Source: a virus. Taken from it: a stretch of 24,193 nt of DNA. A program made the translations under genes and the position numbers. Shown one piece after another: positions 15,713 to 22,058 of the stretch; the stretch's first letter is position 1, and each line of letters begins with the position of its first letter. Below the pieces are notes generated by a model, which worked only from the letters and a program-made list of their open reading frames with translations, was not told the origin of the DNA and searched no databases. The stretch is from the IMG/VR virus record IMGVR_UViG_3300025652_000539, positions 1-24,193 of that record, one strand, 5' to 3'.

Positions 15713-15866
15713 TTCTTTTTTCTAGTTCGCTCTTATACTCCAAATAAGCAATCCAACCGTTAAACTCGGACAATGACATTTTTTCTTGTAGATCTGATAC
15801 CGTCAGACCTAGTTTTTCTGCTAAAGCGTACTGAGCAAAAAAATCATTGTCCTCTCTTACTTTCCC
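15705..15866 (-). CDS. T part of the GT tail assembly chaperone, read by -1 frameshift from G
   Basis: No start codon opens this frame usefully. From GTA 15858-15860 it reads 51 residues, V-R-E-D-N-D-F-F-A-Q-Y then ALAEKLGLTVSDLQEKMS, SEFNGWIAYLEYKS and ELEKRNG, and stops at 15705-15707. The L-G-M/L-T-V-x-x-L-x-x-x-M-S-x-x-E-F-x-x-W-x-A-Y pattern is the tail-chaperone T domain (DUF4035-like) that contacts the tail tube protein. Joined to all 111 residues of G by a -1 slip at 15860-15866, it gives a GT protein of 162 residues. GT binds the tape measure through G and recruits tube subunits through T. It fills what would otherwise be a 144-base non-coding gap before the tape measure gene. Confidence 0.85.
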   Translation of the reverse strand, partial: GKVREDNDFFAQYALAEKLGLTVSDLQEKMSLSEFNGWIAYLEYKSELEKRNG

Positions 15867-16192
15867 TTTTGTTCATCAATAGATGCACCAGACATGATCT
15901 TAGCGGCTAGTTCTGCCGCAACGTCAGCATCAACCTCATGCATTAATGCTCGTTTATCACCTAGATCAAATATCTTATTACCGTCTGAATCTAATGCTTT
16001 ATAGATCAACGTATAAGCCATAATCTCTAGATCATCATTCTGCGCTAACTTATAAAGTTTATTCTTTTCAGCCAACGTCATTGGCTTGTAATAAACACTT
16101 AAAGGTACGCCATCAGTTCCCCATTCTGGAACTTCCACCATTTCTATTGCTAATCCACTGAAATGAACTTTTGCACTCTCAATTGCTTTCAT
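15857..16192 (-). CDS. Tail assembly chaperone G
   Basis: A 111-residue protein between the tail tube and tape measure genes, the invariant site of tail assembly chaperones. MVEVPEWGTDGVPLSVYYKP is the family opening, followed by a helical domain (LAEKNKLYKLAQNDDLEIMA, DKRALMHEVDADVAAELAAK). It is not in the virion; it coats the tape measure during tail assembly. The last codons AAG GGA AAG TAA contain the slip heptamer, so most ribosomes stop here and a minority continue into T. The start lies three bases after the tail tube stop, with GAAATG overlap-like spacing. Confidence 0.85.
   Translation of the reverse strand: MKAIESAKVHFSGLAIEMVEVPEWGTDGVPLSVYYKPMTLAEKNKLYKLAQNDDLEIMAYTLIYKALDSDGNKIFDLGDKRALMHEVDADVAAELAAKIMSGASIDEQKGK
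15860..15866 (-). promoter_or_regulatory. Programmed -1 ribosomal frameshift site GGGAAAG
   Basis: The minus strand reads G GGA AAG in the G frame directly before its TAA stop. Slipping back one base places the tRNAs on GGG AAA, and translation continues GTA AGA GAG into the T frame. This is the same heptamer in the same phase as in lambda G/T. The T frame encodes a recognisable T domain, which strongly supports use of the site. The stop codon comes immediately after the slip, unlike lambda where it is further on. Confidence 0.85.
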
Positions 16193-16195
16193 TTC

Positions 16196-16585
16196 TTACA
16201 CCGTTGCCGTTGTTACTGCGCCTGTGTAGGTAGCACCTATACTAGCTTCAACCATTCCATCAAAAGATCCTGTTATGGATTTTGAAGTTACGATTGCTGT
16301 ACCAGTGTAGTACGTATCTGACGAACTTGCGCCTTCAGGGTATAAAACTAAAGTTACAGATGATCCAGGTGCTAATGCAACCTGACCATTTGTATCTGTT
16401 TCATCCCAAAAAACATCAATTGATGCATCAGCAGAAGTTAAACCAGGAAGGTACGTTCTAGCCGCATCTCCCATAGCTGTATCTTCTATAACATCTGCAT
16501 TTGTATTGATAGTCCATGTGCGTACTTCCGCTACTGTGTTAGAGCCTACTTTAACTAGGCCTTCTTTGCCTGCGTGTGTTGCCAT
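16196..16585 (-). CDS. Major tail tube protein (gpV-like)
   Basis: A 129-residue beta-rich protein just before the G/GT chaperone, the standard place for the tail tube subunit. It opens AGKEGLVKVGSNTVAEVRTW, then TINTNADVIEDTAMGDAART, with a mid section DASIDVFWDETDTNGQ and an end GSFDGMVEASIGATYTGAVT. These features fit the short tube proteins of marine siphophages, where G-x-V-K-x-G...V-x-S-W-x...D...T is conserved. It polymerises around the tape measure as hexamer rings. It is shorter than lambda V and has no C-terminal Ig domain. It ends with TAA three bases before G. Confidence 0.8.
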   Translation of the reverse strand: MATHAGKEGLVKVGSNTVAEVRTWTINTNADVIEDTAMGDAARTYLPGLTSADASIDVFWDETDTNGQVALAPGSSVTLVLYPEGASSSDTYYTGTAIVTSKSITGSFDGMVEASIGATYTGAVTTATV

Positions 16586-16587
16586 TT

Positions 16588-16725
16588 CTATTCCTCGCTA
16601 TTTTTATTTTTTTTACTTACAGACTTAGATTTCTCTTCAGTCCAACCTTTGCTCTTTAAATACTCCACCTGGTCTATATGTGCATCAATGCTATCTTTAC
16701 CATCTGGAGAATATAAAACTGCCAT
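16588..16725 (-). CDS. Small hypothetical protein, 45 residues
   Basis: The start codon is ATG 16723-16725, with AAGGAG six bases upstream, a strong ribosome site. It reads MAVLYSPDGKDSIDAHIDQ, then VEYLKSKGWTEEKSKSV and a basic tail ending NSEE. The acidic first half and Lys-rich tail resemble the small head-to-tail filler peptides found next to gpU and tail tube genes, with a short segment LKSKGWT-like common in phage 'gene after terminator' products. It fills the 149 bases between the tail terminator and the tube gene. Function unknown. Confidence 0.65.
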   Translation of the reverse strand: MAVLYSPDGKDSIDAHIDQVEYLKSKGWTEEKSKSVSKKNKNSEE

Positions 16726-16734
16726 ATCTACTCC

Positions 16735-17178
16735 TTACACCGCCGTTTGTGGTGCATTCTCTTTAGTCATATATTCAACTCTGTACGTTAGTGATATCAC
16801 AGCTAGTGGTTTTTCACCTTCGCCGTCATATTCAATTTCAGTAGATTCTAGATAAGAGTTTTTAGCCAAGCTGTTAAGCGTGACATCATTACCCATAGCC
16901 GTTTCCACTTCTTTTGCTATCGTGTCCACAGTATCGTCATAATTACTGACTGCTTTTACATAGCCTTCAATAACTAAAGATAAGTTTCTTAAAAGTGTTC
17001 TTGCCCCTGACATAGTTACCGCTTCGCTATCCTCAGATTTGGTATAGATCAACAAACCAGGCAAGTTAGCCGCTCCAAGAGGGTAAACTCTTGATTGGTA
17101 AACTCTAGATGCAGTAGTGGTCAACCCTGTTAGGGTTGTAGCCGCTCTTTCTCTTAATTGTTGCCTGACGTGTGACAC
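16735..17178 (-). CDS. Tail terminator/minor tail protein (gpU-like)
   Basis: A 147-residue protein with the pattern of tail-completion proteins: an N-terminal helix (VRQQLRERAATTLTGL), SRVYPLGAANLPGLLIYTKS, then RNLSLVIEGYVKA, a helix with DDTVDTIAKEVETAMGND, and a C-terminal strand pair (SLTYRVEYMT). The terminator ring caps the tail tube and docks it to the head. The start is GTG (17176-17178), not ATG: the stop TAG of the previous gene shares its G, and GAGG lies inside the previous gene's end. Position after the FII-like gene fits lambda U. Confidence 0.75.
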   Translation of the reverse strand: MSHVRQQLRERAATTLTGLTTTASRVYQSRVYPLGAANLPGLLIYTKSEDSEAVTMSGARTLLRNLSLVIEGYVKAVSNYDDTVDTIAKEVETAMGNDVTLNSLAKNSYLESTEIEYDGEGEKPLAVISLTYRVEYMTKENAPQTAV

Positions 17179-17486
17179 TATTGCTCCTCTAAGACTAACG
17201 CAGTAACACCTACGCCATCTGGCTGAACATTAATAATATTATAAGTAACAGAACTGATTAGAATCGTGTCACCAATCTCTACATTAGTCATGTCTGCGGA
17301 TCTTCCTGTGCATACAGGTTGTGTTCCTTCTACTTCCATGCCCAATCCAGGATCTATAGCAAAGTATTCTTTGTTTAAAATAACATTAATACTAGAACCG
17401 CTACCATTTATAGTGATAGTAGCCGCAGTACCATGTGCATCTGTATCAAAGTAACCTGCTAAATCCGCTGACGATTCAAGTACCAT
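17178..17486 (-). CDS. Head-tail joining protein (gpFII-like)
   Basis: A 102-residue beta-rich protein. FAIDPGLGMEVEGTQPVCTG and ISSVTYNIINVQPDGVGVTA are typical of head-tail joining proteins of the lambda FII type, where a mobile loop followed by a compact barrel attaches the tail to the head connector. It lies between the 63-residue FI-position gene and the gpU-like gene, in the same order as lambda. It begins with a TAATG overlap and ends with the TAGTG overlap noted for the next gene, so all three are coupled. Confidence 0.68.
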   Translation of the reverse strand: MVLESSADLAGYFDTDAHGTAATITINGSGSSINVILNKEYFAIDPGLGMEVEGTQPVCTGRSADMTNVEIGDTILISSVTYNIINVQPDGVGVTALVLEEQ

Positions 17487-17677
17487 TACTTAGCCTTTTT
17501 ACTAGGTGCCTTTTTGACTGCTTTAGTAGCTGTCTTTTTTGGTTTATCAGAAACATCGCTTGCTGTGCCGTTGCTTACGTATTGTCTTGCTTCCGCAATA
17601 GATACTTCTACAACGTCATTTTTCTTGCGCATGATTCCTCTAATGTAGGCATCCTGTTCCATTTTTATTTGTGCCAT
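17486..17677 (-). CDS. Small head-completion protein with basic tail (FI position)
   Basis: A 63-residue protein right after the capsid gene. Residues 1-45 (MAQIKMEQDAYIRGIMRKKN, then VEVSIAEARQYVSNG) look like a short beta-plus-helix fold common in small phage proteins at this place. The last 18 residues are almost all Lys, Ala and Pro (KKTATKAVKKAPSKKAK), histone-like, and could touch DNA or the acidic N-terminus of the capsid-protease fusion. AAAGGAG lies seven bases before the ATG, next to the hairpin at 17694-17713. The role is assigned from position only. Confidence 0.6.
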   Translation of the reverse strand: MAQIKMEQDAYIRGIMRKKNDVVEVSIAEARQYVSNGTASDVSDKPKKTATKAVKKAPSKKAK

Positions 17678-17693
17678 TGTTACTCCTTTGAGA

Positions 17694-17713
17694 GAGGGGA
17701 GCGAACTCCCCTC
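17694..17713 (-). other. UUCG-tetraloop hairpin after the capsid gene
   Basis: On the minus strand GAGGGGAG-TTCG-CTCCCCTC gives an 8-base perfect GC-rich stem closed by a UUCG tetraloop, the most stable kind. A two-base bulge could add three more A-U pairs (17687-17689 with 17714-17716). It sits 13 bases after the capsid stop and overlaps the approach to the next ribosome site. There is no U-run after it on this strand. I therefore read it as an mRNA 3'-stabiliser or partial attenuator that sets capsid mRNA apart from the downstream genes. Confidence 0.6.
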
Positions 17714-17725
17714 AAATCAAAATAA

Positions 17726-19807
17726 TTAAACAGTAATATCCTTAATCGCCGCGAAAGCGTTAGGTATTCTTACTGCAACATCAACATCTTGGAAAAACGC
17801 AATTCTAGTTCCACCAGAAGTGCTTAATGTTGAACTATCAACAACTACATCAACACCTGACCAGAATCCCATCATTACTTGGCTAAAGTCACCTAAGATA
17901 AGTGCATGGCAAGTACCTGAAGTAGATCCTTTAGTTAAGTTACTAGGTACGTTAGTTGAAACAGTTACGTTGTGTCCTAAGATAGAGTTGCTATCGTTTA
18001 GGATAAAGTTACCTTCAACACCTGAACCCTGTCTAGGTATTTGTCTCATTGCACCTTGTACTCCAGGAGTCGTTGCAAAGTTTAAAGTACCAGTTAAAGC
18101 ATTATCAGCCGCTATAGCCGCTTCCATGTCTACAACTTTGGCATAAGTGATTGCACCACCATTAGTGTTAATAGCAACTACATTAGTGTCAGACTCTTGC
18201 AAAATGCCTGAAGGTTCATTTGAAGCCCCACCATTTAGAGCAACTTGGTCTATCTTAGAAGCCATAGTTTGAACTATGTCATTTCTAAGTATTTGCTCAA
18301 CAGATGGATCCGATTGCAATGCTAGTTTTCTTGTGTAGTCAACGTATGTAGCTAAAGTCTTAGGTGCCATTGTGACTTGCGCGAAAGTCGCCGCGCCTTC
18401 AGTTGGGCTTCCACCTTCACTGACGAAGGCTGTGTTAGTTACAGATGCAGATAGCTTTGGAATCGCTATATCACCTTGTAAACCAGTCATAACTCTGCCG
18501 CCTAATTGTGCAACTACTGAGTTAGCATAAACTTCACCAATGAACTCATTAGCCAGGTGTTCTGTTCCTTTCAAGAAACCACCTTGTGAGTTAGTGCCAA
18601 CAGTTTGATCCCTTTGCCCCCAACCTATGTCCATAGGTAGGTAGAAACCTCTAGCTTCTTTACCAGTTCTAGAAGCGATTTCATTTGAAATCTCTCTTTC
18701 TAGTCCTGCTTTTGACCAGTCACCGCTTGATGCCGCTCTAATCGCATTTAAAAAAGAATAACTGCCTCTTTCTCTGTCGTTTAGTCCAACTTCTGCTACT
18801 GGTGTTTCTAGTGGCTTATCGTCTGCTATTTGATTAAGAAGGATCCCTCTAAATTGCTCTAGAGAATGTCCTTCCGCTATTGATACATCAGCTAAATCAC
18901 GTTTGTGGTGTTTAGTAGCTAATGCAAGTATTTCCTTTGCTTCTTTAGCAACTTCAGATCTAACGCTTACTGCGGTTTCAGATCTAACAGCTTCTAAATC
19001 AACTTCTGGAGTTTTATTTTCTTCCATTTTCTTTTCCTTTATAGAATTGTTTATTAAAACAGGGGCTTCCACCTCTGCACTATCTTTTGACCTGGCAACA
19101 CCCACCATAGGGTTTGTATCAGCAGGCAATGAAACTAAGCTTGCTTCCATAGGAGTCCAGTTGGCCCTATAGGTTGTATCTTCCGCAGATTCGTCTCTTA
19201 CCATAGAGTTGATTCTGTAGCCGACACTAACTGAACGCTTAATACCGTCCAAAACATCGTTCCACGTTTCTTGTGCTAGTTCACTTCTTCCGAAGCGCAC
19301 CGTTGCTAATGTCCTATTAGTAGCACCGTCTAAATTAAAATCCTCAACAATACCTACTTGCCTAGTCGTATCATGGTCTAGCAAAACAGGCATATTGCCG
19401 CTTCTTGCCCAACTCATATCAACTGAGCCAGGGGAATGGTCAAGCACCTCCATTCCAAAACTACGTTCCACAGGTTCTTCAGAAGAAAGAGCAATGCGGA
19501 CGGTTCTTTTATCCTCATTTATCATTTCTGCCCTAGATAGATCTATAGAACGATAGTTTGTTTCGTCTTTGTCAAAACGCTTTTCCTCGTCTTCATCCTC
19601 GCCGTATGCGTTTTCTTCTATTTCTTCAACTTGTTCTGCTTTCGCAAATTTAACATTGATAGAATTAGCATCTTCTTCTACAGCTAGTATGTGACGTTCT
19701 TCGGTTCTTTCGTCCATATCTGTTTCCTCGGATTTAAGTTCTAAATTTAAGCCGTTAGGCTCCCTATTTGCAGATGGATCAACATCTGTAAATTCTTTTT
19801 TATTCAT
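17726..19807 (-). CDS. Fused prohead protease, scaffold and HK97-fold major capsid protein
   Basis: I choose ATG 19805-19807 as the start because AAGGGG stands at proper distance; an in-frame ATG at 19829-19831 would add eight residues. Numbered from that upstream Met, residues 30-95 are very acidic. Residues about 105-240 are an HK97-type (S78) prohead protease: RSFGMEVLDHSPGSVDMS, catalytic His153 in PVLLDHD, Ser200/Ser202 in GIKRSVSVGY, Glu229 in TPMEASLVSLPA. Residues 269-355 form a helical scaffold-like delta domain. Residues 355-701 are the capsid protein (YSFLNAIRAASSGDWSKAGL; SVEQILRNDIVQTMASKIDQ; HALILGDFSQVMMGFWSGVD; VAVRIPNAFAAIKDI). Protease, scaffold and coat are usually separate genes. 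Here the fusion must be cut, or the coat made from the internal start at 19027. Confidence 0.88.
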   Translation of the reverse strand: MNKKEFTDVDPSANREPNGLNLELKSEETDMDERTEERHILAVEEDANSINVKFAKAEQVEEIEENAYGEDEDEEKRFDKDETNYRSIDLSRAEMINEDKRTVRIALSSEEPVERSFGMEVLDHSPGSVDMSWARSGNMPVLLDHDTTRQVGIVEDFNLDGATNRTLATVRFGRSELAQETWNDVLDGIKRSVSVGYRINSMVRDESAEDTTYRANWTPMEASLVSLPADTNPMVGVARSKDSAEVEAPVLINNSIKEKKMEENKTPEVDLEAVRSETAVSVRSEVAKEAKEILALATKHHKRDLADVSIAEGHSLEQFRGILLNQIADDKPLETPVAEVGLNDRERGSYSFLNAIRAASSGDWSKAGLEREISNEIASRTGKEARGFYLPMDIGWGQRDQTVGTNSQGGFLKGTEHLANEFIGEVYANSVVAQLGGRVMTGLQGDIAIPKLSASVTNTAFVSEGGSPTEGAATFAQVTMAPKTLATYVDYTRKLALQSDPSVEQILRNDIVQTMASKIDQVALNGGASNEPSGILQESDTNVVAINTNGGAITYAKVVDMEAAIAADNALTGTLNFATTPGVQGAMRQIPRQGSGVEGNFILNDSNSILGHNVTVSTNVPSNLTKGSTSGTCHALILGDFSQVMMGFWSGVDVVVDSSTLSTSGGTRIAFFQDVDVAVRIPNAFAAIKDITV
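19025..19040 (-). promoter_or_regulatory. Internal ribosome site and ATG for a separate capsid protein
   Basis: Within the fusion gene the minus strand reads AAAGGA, seven bases, then ATG at 19025-19027, codon 269. A product starting here would be 433 residues: scaffold delta domain plus HK97 coat, the usual size of an HK97-type capsid precursor. The junction lies between the protease end and the helical domain. The arrangement recalls lambda C/Nu3, where an internal in-frame start makes the scaffold alone. It would supply many capsid chains per protease. Confidence 0.6.
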
Positions 19808-19898
19808 ATCTCGCCCCTTGCAGAACAGCAAAATCCCTTAGTCCTAAAGAAAACAAGACGGTAGAGAGTGCGCCCATCGTCTGTATTTTGCTCAACAT
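19800..19898 (-). CDS. Possible 32-residue overlapping ORF before the capsid fusion
   Basis: The 116 bases between portal and the capsid fusion start hold a reading frame from ATG 19896-19898 to TAA 19800-19802: MLSKIQTMGALSTVLFSLGL then RDFAVLQGARYE. It has a hydrophobic middle and overlaps the first codons of the capsid fusion. AGGTGG lies about 14 bases upstream, rather far for a ribosome site. It could be a leader peptide that couples portal and capsid translation, a tiny membrane protein, or chance. Confidence 0.25.
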   Translation of the reverse strand: MLSKIQTMGALSTVLFSLGLRDFAVLQGARYE

Positions 19899-19923
19899 TG
19901 TTAAATGTTCCCACCTCAACTGC

Positions 19924-21408
19924 TTATTCATCATCTGCACCTTGTAACTCTGGCTCAACTGCGCTTGTTTGCGCTCCAAACGGTTGAAATGCGGTAGTTA
20001 CACCGTATTGCTCTGCTAATTTTGTTTCTCTGTCATGCTGTTCAAATAATTCTTCTACGTCTCTGCCATATGCCGCTTGTATATCGCTCATTGTTACTTG
20101 TCCTGACTTAAGACCTAAAATGTTGGCTTGTATTTCTTTTTGTGGATCTACATAACTCCAGGATCTTGGTATAAACGTAGTTGAGTCTGCAAACTTATCA
20201 AAACGCGTGATAGGCATAGGAATTTGATTAGTTGTCATAGCCATTTCTAGCCATTCTCTAAATATAGGCTCTATAAAGTGTGCAATTACAAATTCTTGTA
20301 TAACACCAAACTGTGCGCGGTCTTCTAAAGATCCTGCGCGGATAGAACTGTAGTTTACTGAACTTAAATCGTTAGCTAATGAGTGATAACTTATGTTTAA
20401 ACCACTTGCTATACCTCTTAAGATGGCTGTTTCAAATGCTTCAAATGCAGAAGTAGGGTGGTTAGGCTCAAAACTTTTAAAGTCCATGCCACTAGGTAGC
20501 TGTTCAAATGTGCCTGGTTCAGCTTCCATAATAGGCGAATAAGTATCTTCATAGTCTTCACCTAAGTAACCATCTCCGCCTGGCGATACATAGAACCCCA
20601 TTTTGCAGGCCGCCAACCTTGATGCTGTCAACTCTGCTTGTCTGTAACCGTTTAAAGTATGGATCTTGTCCATAGCAGTAGAAGTCCAAGGTACACCGCG
20701 TGTCATTTCTGGTCTTTCTTGTATGTAAGCGTGTATTAATTCATCAGCAGGAATTCTTGTGTACTTTTGTGATTGCACTGTGCTGTATTGACTAGAATCA
20801 TAAGGATGTTGCTTAAACAAATGGTAAGCCAATGGCTTACCAACACCATTTACTTCAACACCCATGCGAATAGTCGCATTGTCTTTTAATTTATAATCGT
20901 ATTCTTCGTCTAGGTGATCTGCTTCAATAAATTGGATAGAATAGTTATAAGGATTGTCTTTAGTCCTTACGTGTTTTACTAAACACTCTCCATCCCTTGC
21001 TAATGTCTCAACAAATAGCTTTTGTGCATCTATAAAACTTAATTTGCCAGTTACAGTACAACTTTCTTTCTTGCACCACTTAGCAAATTCACGTTCTATG
21101 ATTTGATTGCCTACTATATCTAGCTGACCGTTATCATCCCTTGCCTTGCATGACAGTCTTATGCCTTTTGTGCCTATAACATTAGCGGAAAGTAAGGCTA
21201 AATAGCGTTTAACATAACTATCATTTCTAGCTAATTCTCTAGATCTATCGCGTAATGTGCGTAGGGCAGGGGCTAGTTCTGCATCGGCAGACTTTGAATT
21301 GCTAAAAAAATCCGCAAATAAACGTCCTTTATTGGCACCTGCGTAAGTACGCAAGTTAAGAGGTCTGTTCTTTTTACGGCTACCAAATAATCTTTTGTAC
21401 CAGGGCAT
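19924..21408 (-). CDS. Portal protein (lambda B-type)
   Basis: A 494-residue portal of the lambda family. It opens MPWYKRLFGSRKKNRPLNLR and continues RTLRDRSRELARNDSYVKRY, LLSANVIGTKGIRLSCKARD, and FVETLARDGECLVKHVR. Further marks are IQFIEADHLDE, AYIQERPEMTRGVPWTSTAM, SGLNISYHSLANDLSSVNYS, SSIRAGSLEDR and the late REWLEMAMTTNQIPMP. Twelve copies form the DNA gate at one vertex, bound by the terminase during packaging and by connector proteins afterwards. The acidic C-terminus ends GADDE. Lambda B has a cleaved N-terminus, but nothing here shows that. It begins one base after the gpW-like stop with no gap. Confidence 0.92.
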   Translation of the reverse strand: MPWYKRLFGSRKKNRPLNLRTYAGANKGRLFADFFSNSKSADAELAPALRTLRDRSRELARNDSYVKRYLALLSANVIGTKGIRLSCKARDDNGQLDIVGNQIIEREFAKWCKKESCTVTGKLSFIDAQKLFVETLARDGECLVKHVRTKDNPYNYSIQFIEADHLDEEYDYKLKDNATIRMGVEVNGVGKPLAYHLFKQHPYDSSQYSTVQSQKYTRIPADELIHAYIQERPEMTRGVPWTSTAMDKIHTLNGYRQAELTASRLAACKMGFYVSPGGDGYLGEDYEDTYSPIMEAEPGTFEQLPSGMDFKSFEPNHPTSAFEAFETAILRGIASGLNISYHSLANDLSSVNYSSIRAGSLEDRAQFGVIQEFVIAHFIEPIFREWLEMAMTTNQIPMPITRFDKFADSTTFIPRSWSYVDPQKEIQANILGLKSGQVTMSDIQAAYGRDVEELFEQHDRETKLAEQYGVTTAFQPFGAQTSAVEPELQGADDE

Positions 21409-21999
21409 TTAAAATCTCGCTTTTATTAAGGATCCTGTAGATAAACCTTTGCTTATCCTGTCCTTTTTAACTTCTAAATTAACTTTGTGTCTGTAATATT
21501 CGTACCAATCTCTAATTTCTTGTGGAGTCATACGGCTTAAAGATCTACCTGCTACACTCATACTTGATTGGTCTATTGATGCTCTGTTTTCTAACATGGC
21601 TTGTAACGCATCCATTACTATTCTTGCGTGTGATCTTGGATCTGCACCATCAGCATCAAGATTAGGTGTGATAGATAAATAACCAGAACTAACAACAACT
21701 CTTTGGGAAGATCCGTTAGTTATATATTCTTGATAACTGTAATCACCTTTGGTGTAACCTGCCGTAGTTGAACTAGGTACCTCTATGACGTAGGCAGTTG
21801 ATGTTTCTGATATGACACTGCTTGCTAATGCTATCTCTGTGGCAGTAGAACTTAATAATCTAAAGCTATAAGTTAGTGTGTAATCAGCAGGCGCGTAATC
21901 TGTTGCTATATCTTCACGTTTCCATGCCCAACGGTCACCTACCGTTAAAGTCTCTGGCACATTAGAAGGGTAATTTTCTGAGTCAAATAAATTAGCCAA
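21409..21999 (-). CDS. gpW-like head-tail connector with an added N-terminal beta domain
   Basis: A 196-residue protein between terminase and portal, the position of lambda W (68 residues). Residues 1-115 are beta-rich (TLTVGDRWAWKREDI, YTLTYSFRLLSSTATEIALA, YSYQEYITNGSSQRVVVSSG). Residues 120-196 form a helical hairpin pattern like gpW: ARIVMDALQAMLENRASIDQ, SVAGRSLSRMTPQEIRDWYE, then a basic end. The start is TTG (21997-21999), with AGGG about eight bases upstream. The promoter-like element copy 1 is 25 bases upstream, so this gene would open the head operon. A long form like this is probably a fusion of a virion beta-sandwich and gpW. Confidence 0.68.
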   Translation of the reverse strand: MANLFDSENYPSNVPETLTVGDRWAWKREDIATDYAPADYTLTYSFRLLSSTATEIALASSVISETSTAYVIEVPSSTTAGYTKGDYSYQEYITNGSSQRVVVSSGYLSITPNLDADGADPRSHARIVMDALQAMLENRASIDQSSMSVAGRSLSRMTPQEIRDWYEYYRHKVNLEVKKDRISKGLSTGSLIKARF

Positions 22000-22023
22000 T
22001 TTCTGCCCTCATACAGTTTTTTT

Positions 22024-22054
22024 AAGACCGTAAGTTGCATTTTTAGCTTGTCAA
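22024..22054 (-). promoter_or_regulatory. Bipartite promoter-like element, copy 1
   Basis: On the minus strand TTGACA, nine bases (AGCTAAAAA), then TGCAACTTACGGTCTT. It lies in the only gap between the large terminase and the gpW-like gene, with the TTG start 25 bases beyond. TTGACA is a perfect -35 match; TACGGT at 16 bases is a weak -10. It shares 16 bases after the spacer with copy 2 and 10 with copy 3. Three matches in gaps at module boundaries on the coding strand make chance unlikely. Confidence 0.6.
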
Positions 22055-22058
22055 CACT

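Noticed and set aside
15713-15856. Apparent non-coding gap before the tape measure gene
   Set aside because: The -1 frame encodes a chaperone T domain reached from the GGGAAAG slip site, so the gap is coding.
17694-17713. Intrinsic terminator after the capsid gene
   Set aside because: No U-run follows the stem on the coding strand, and the next gene's ribosome site begins at once.
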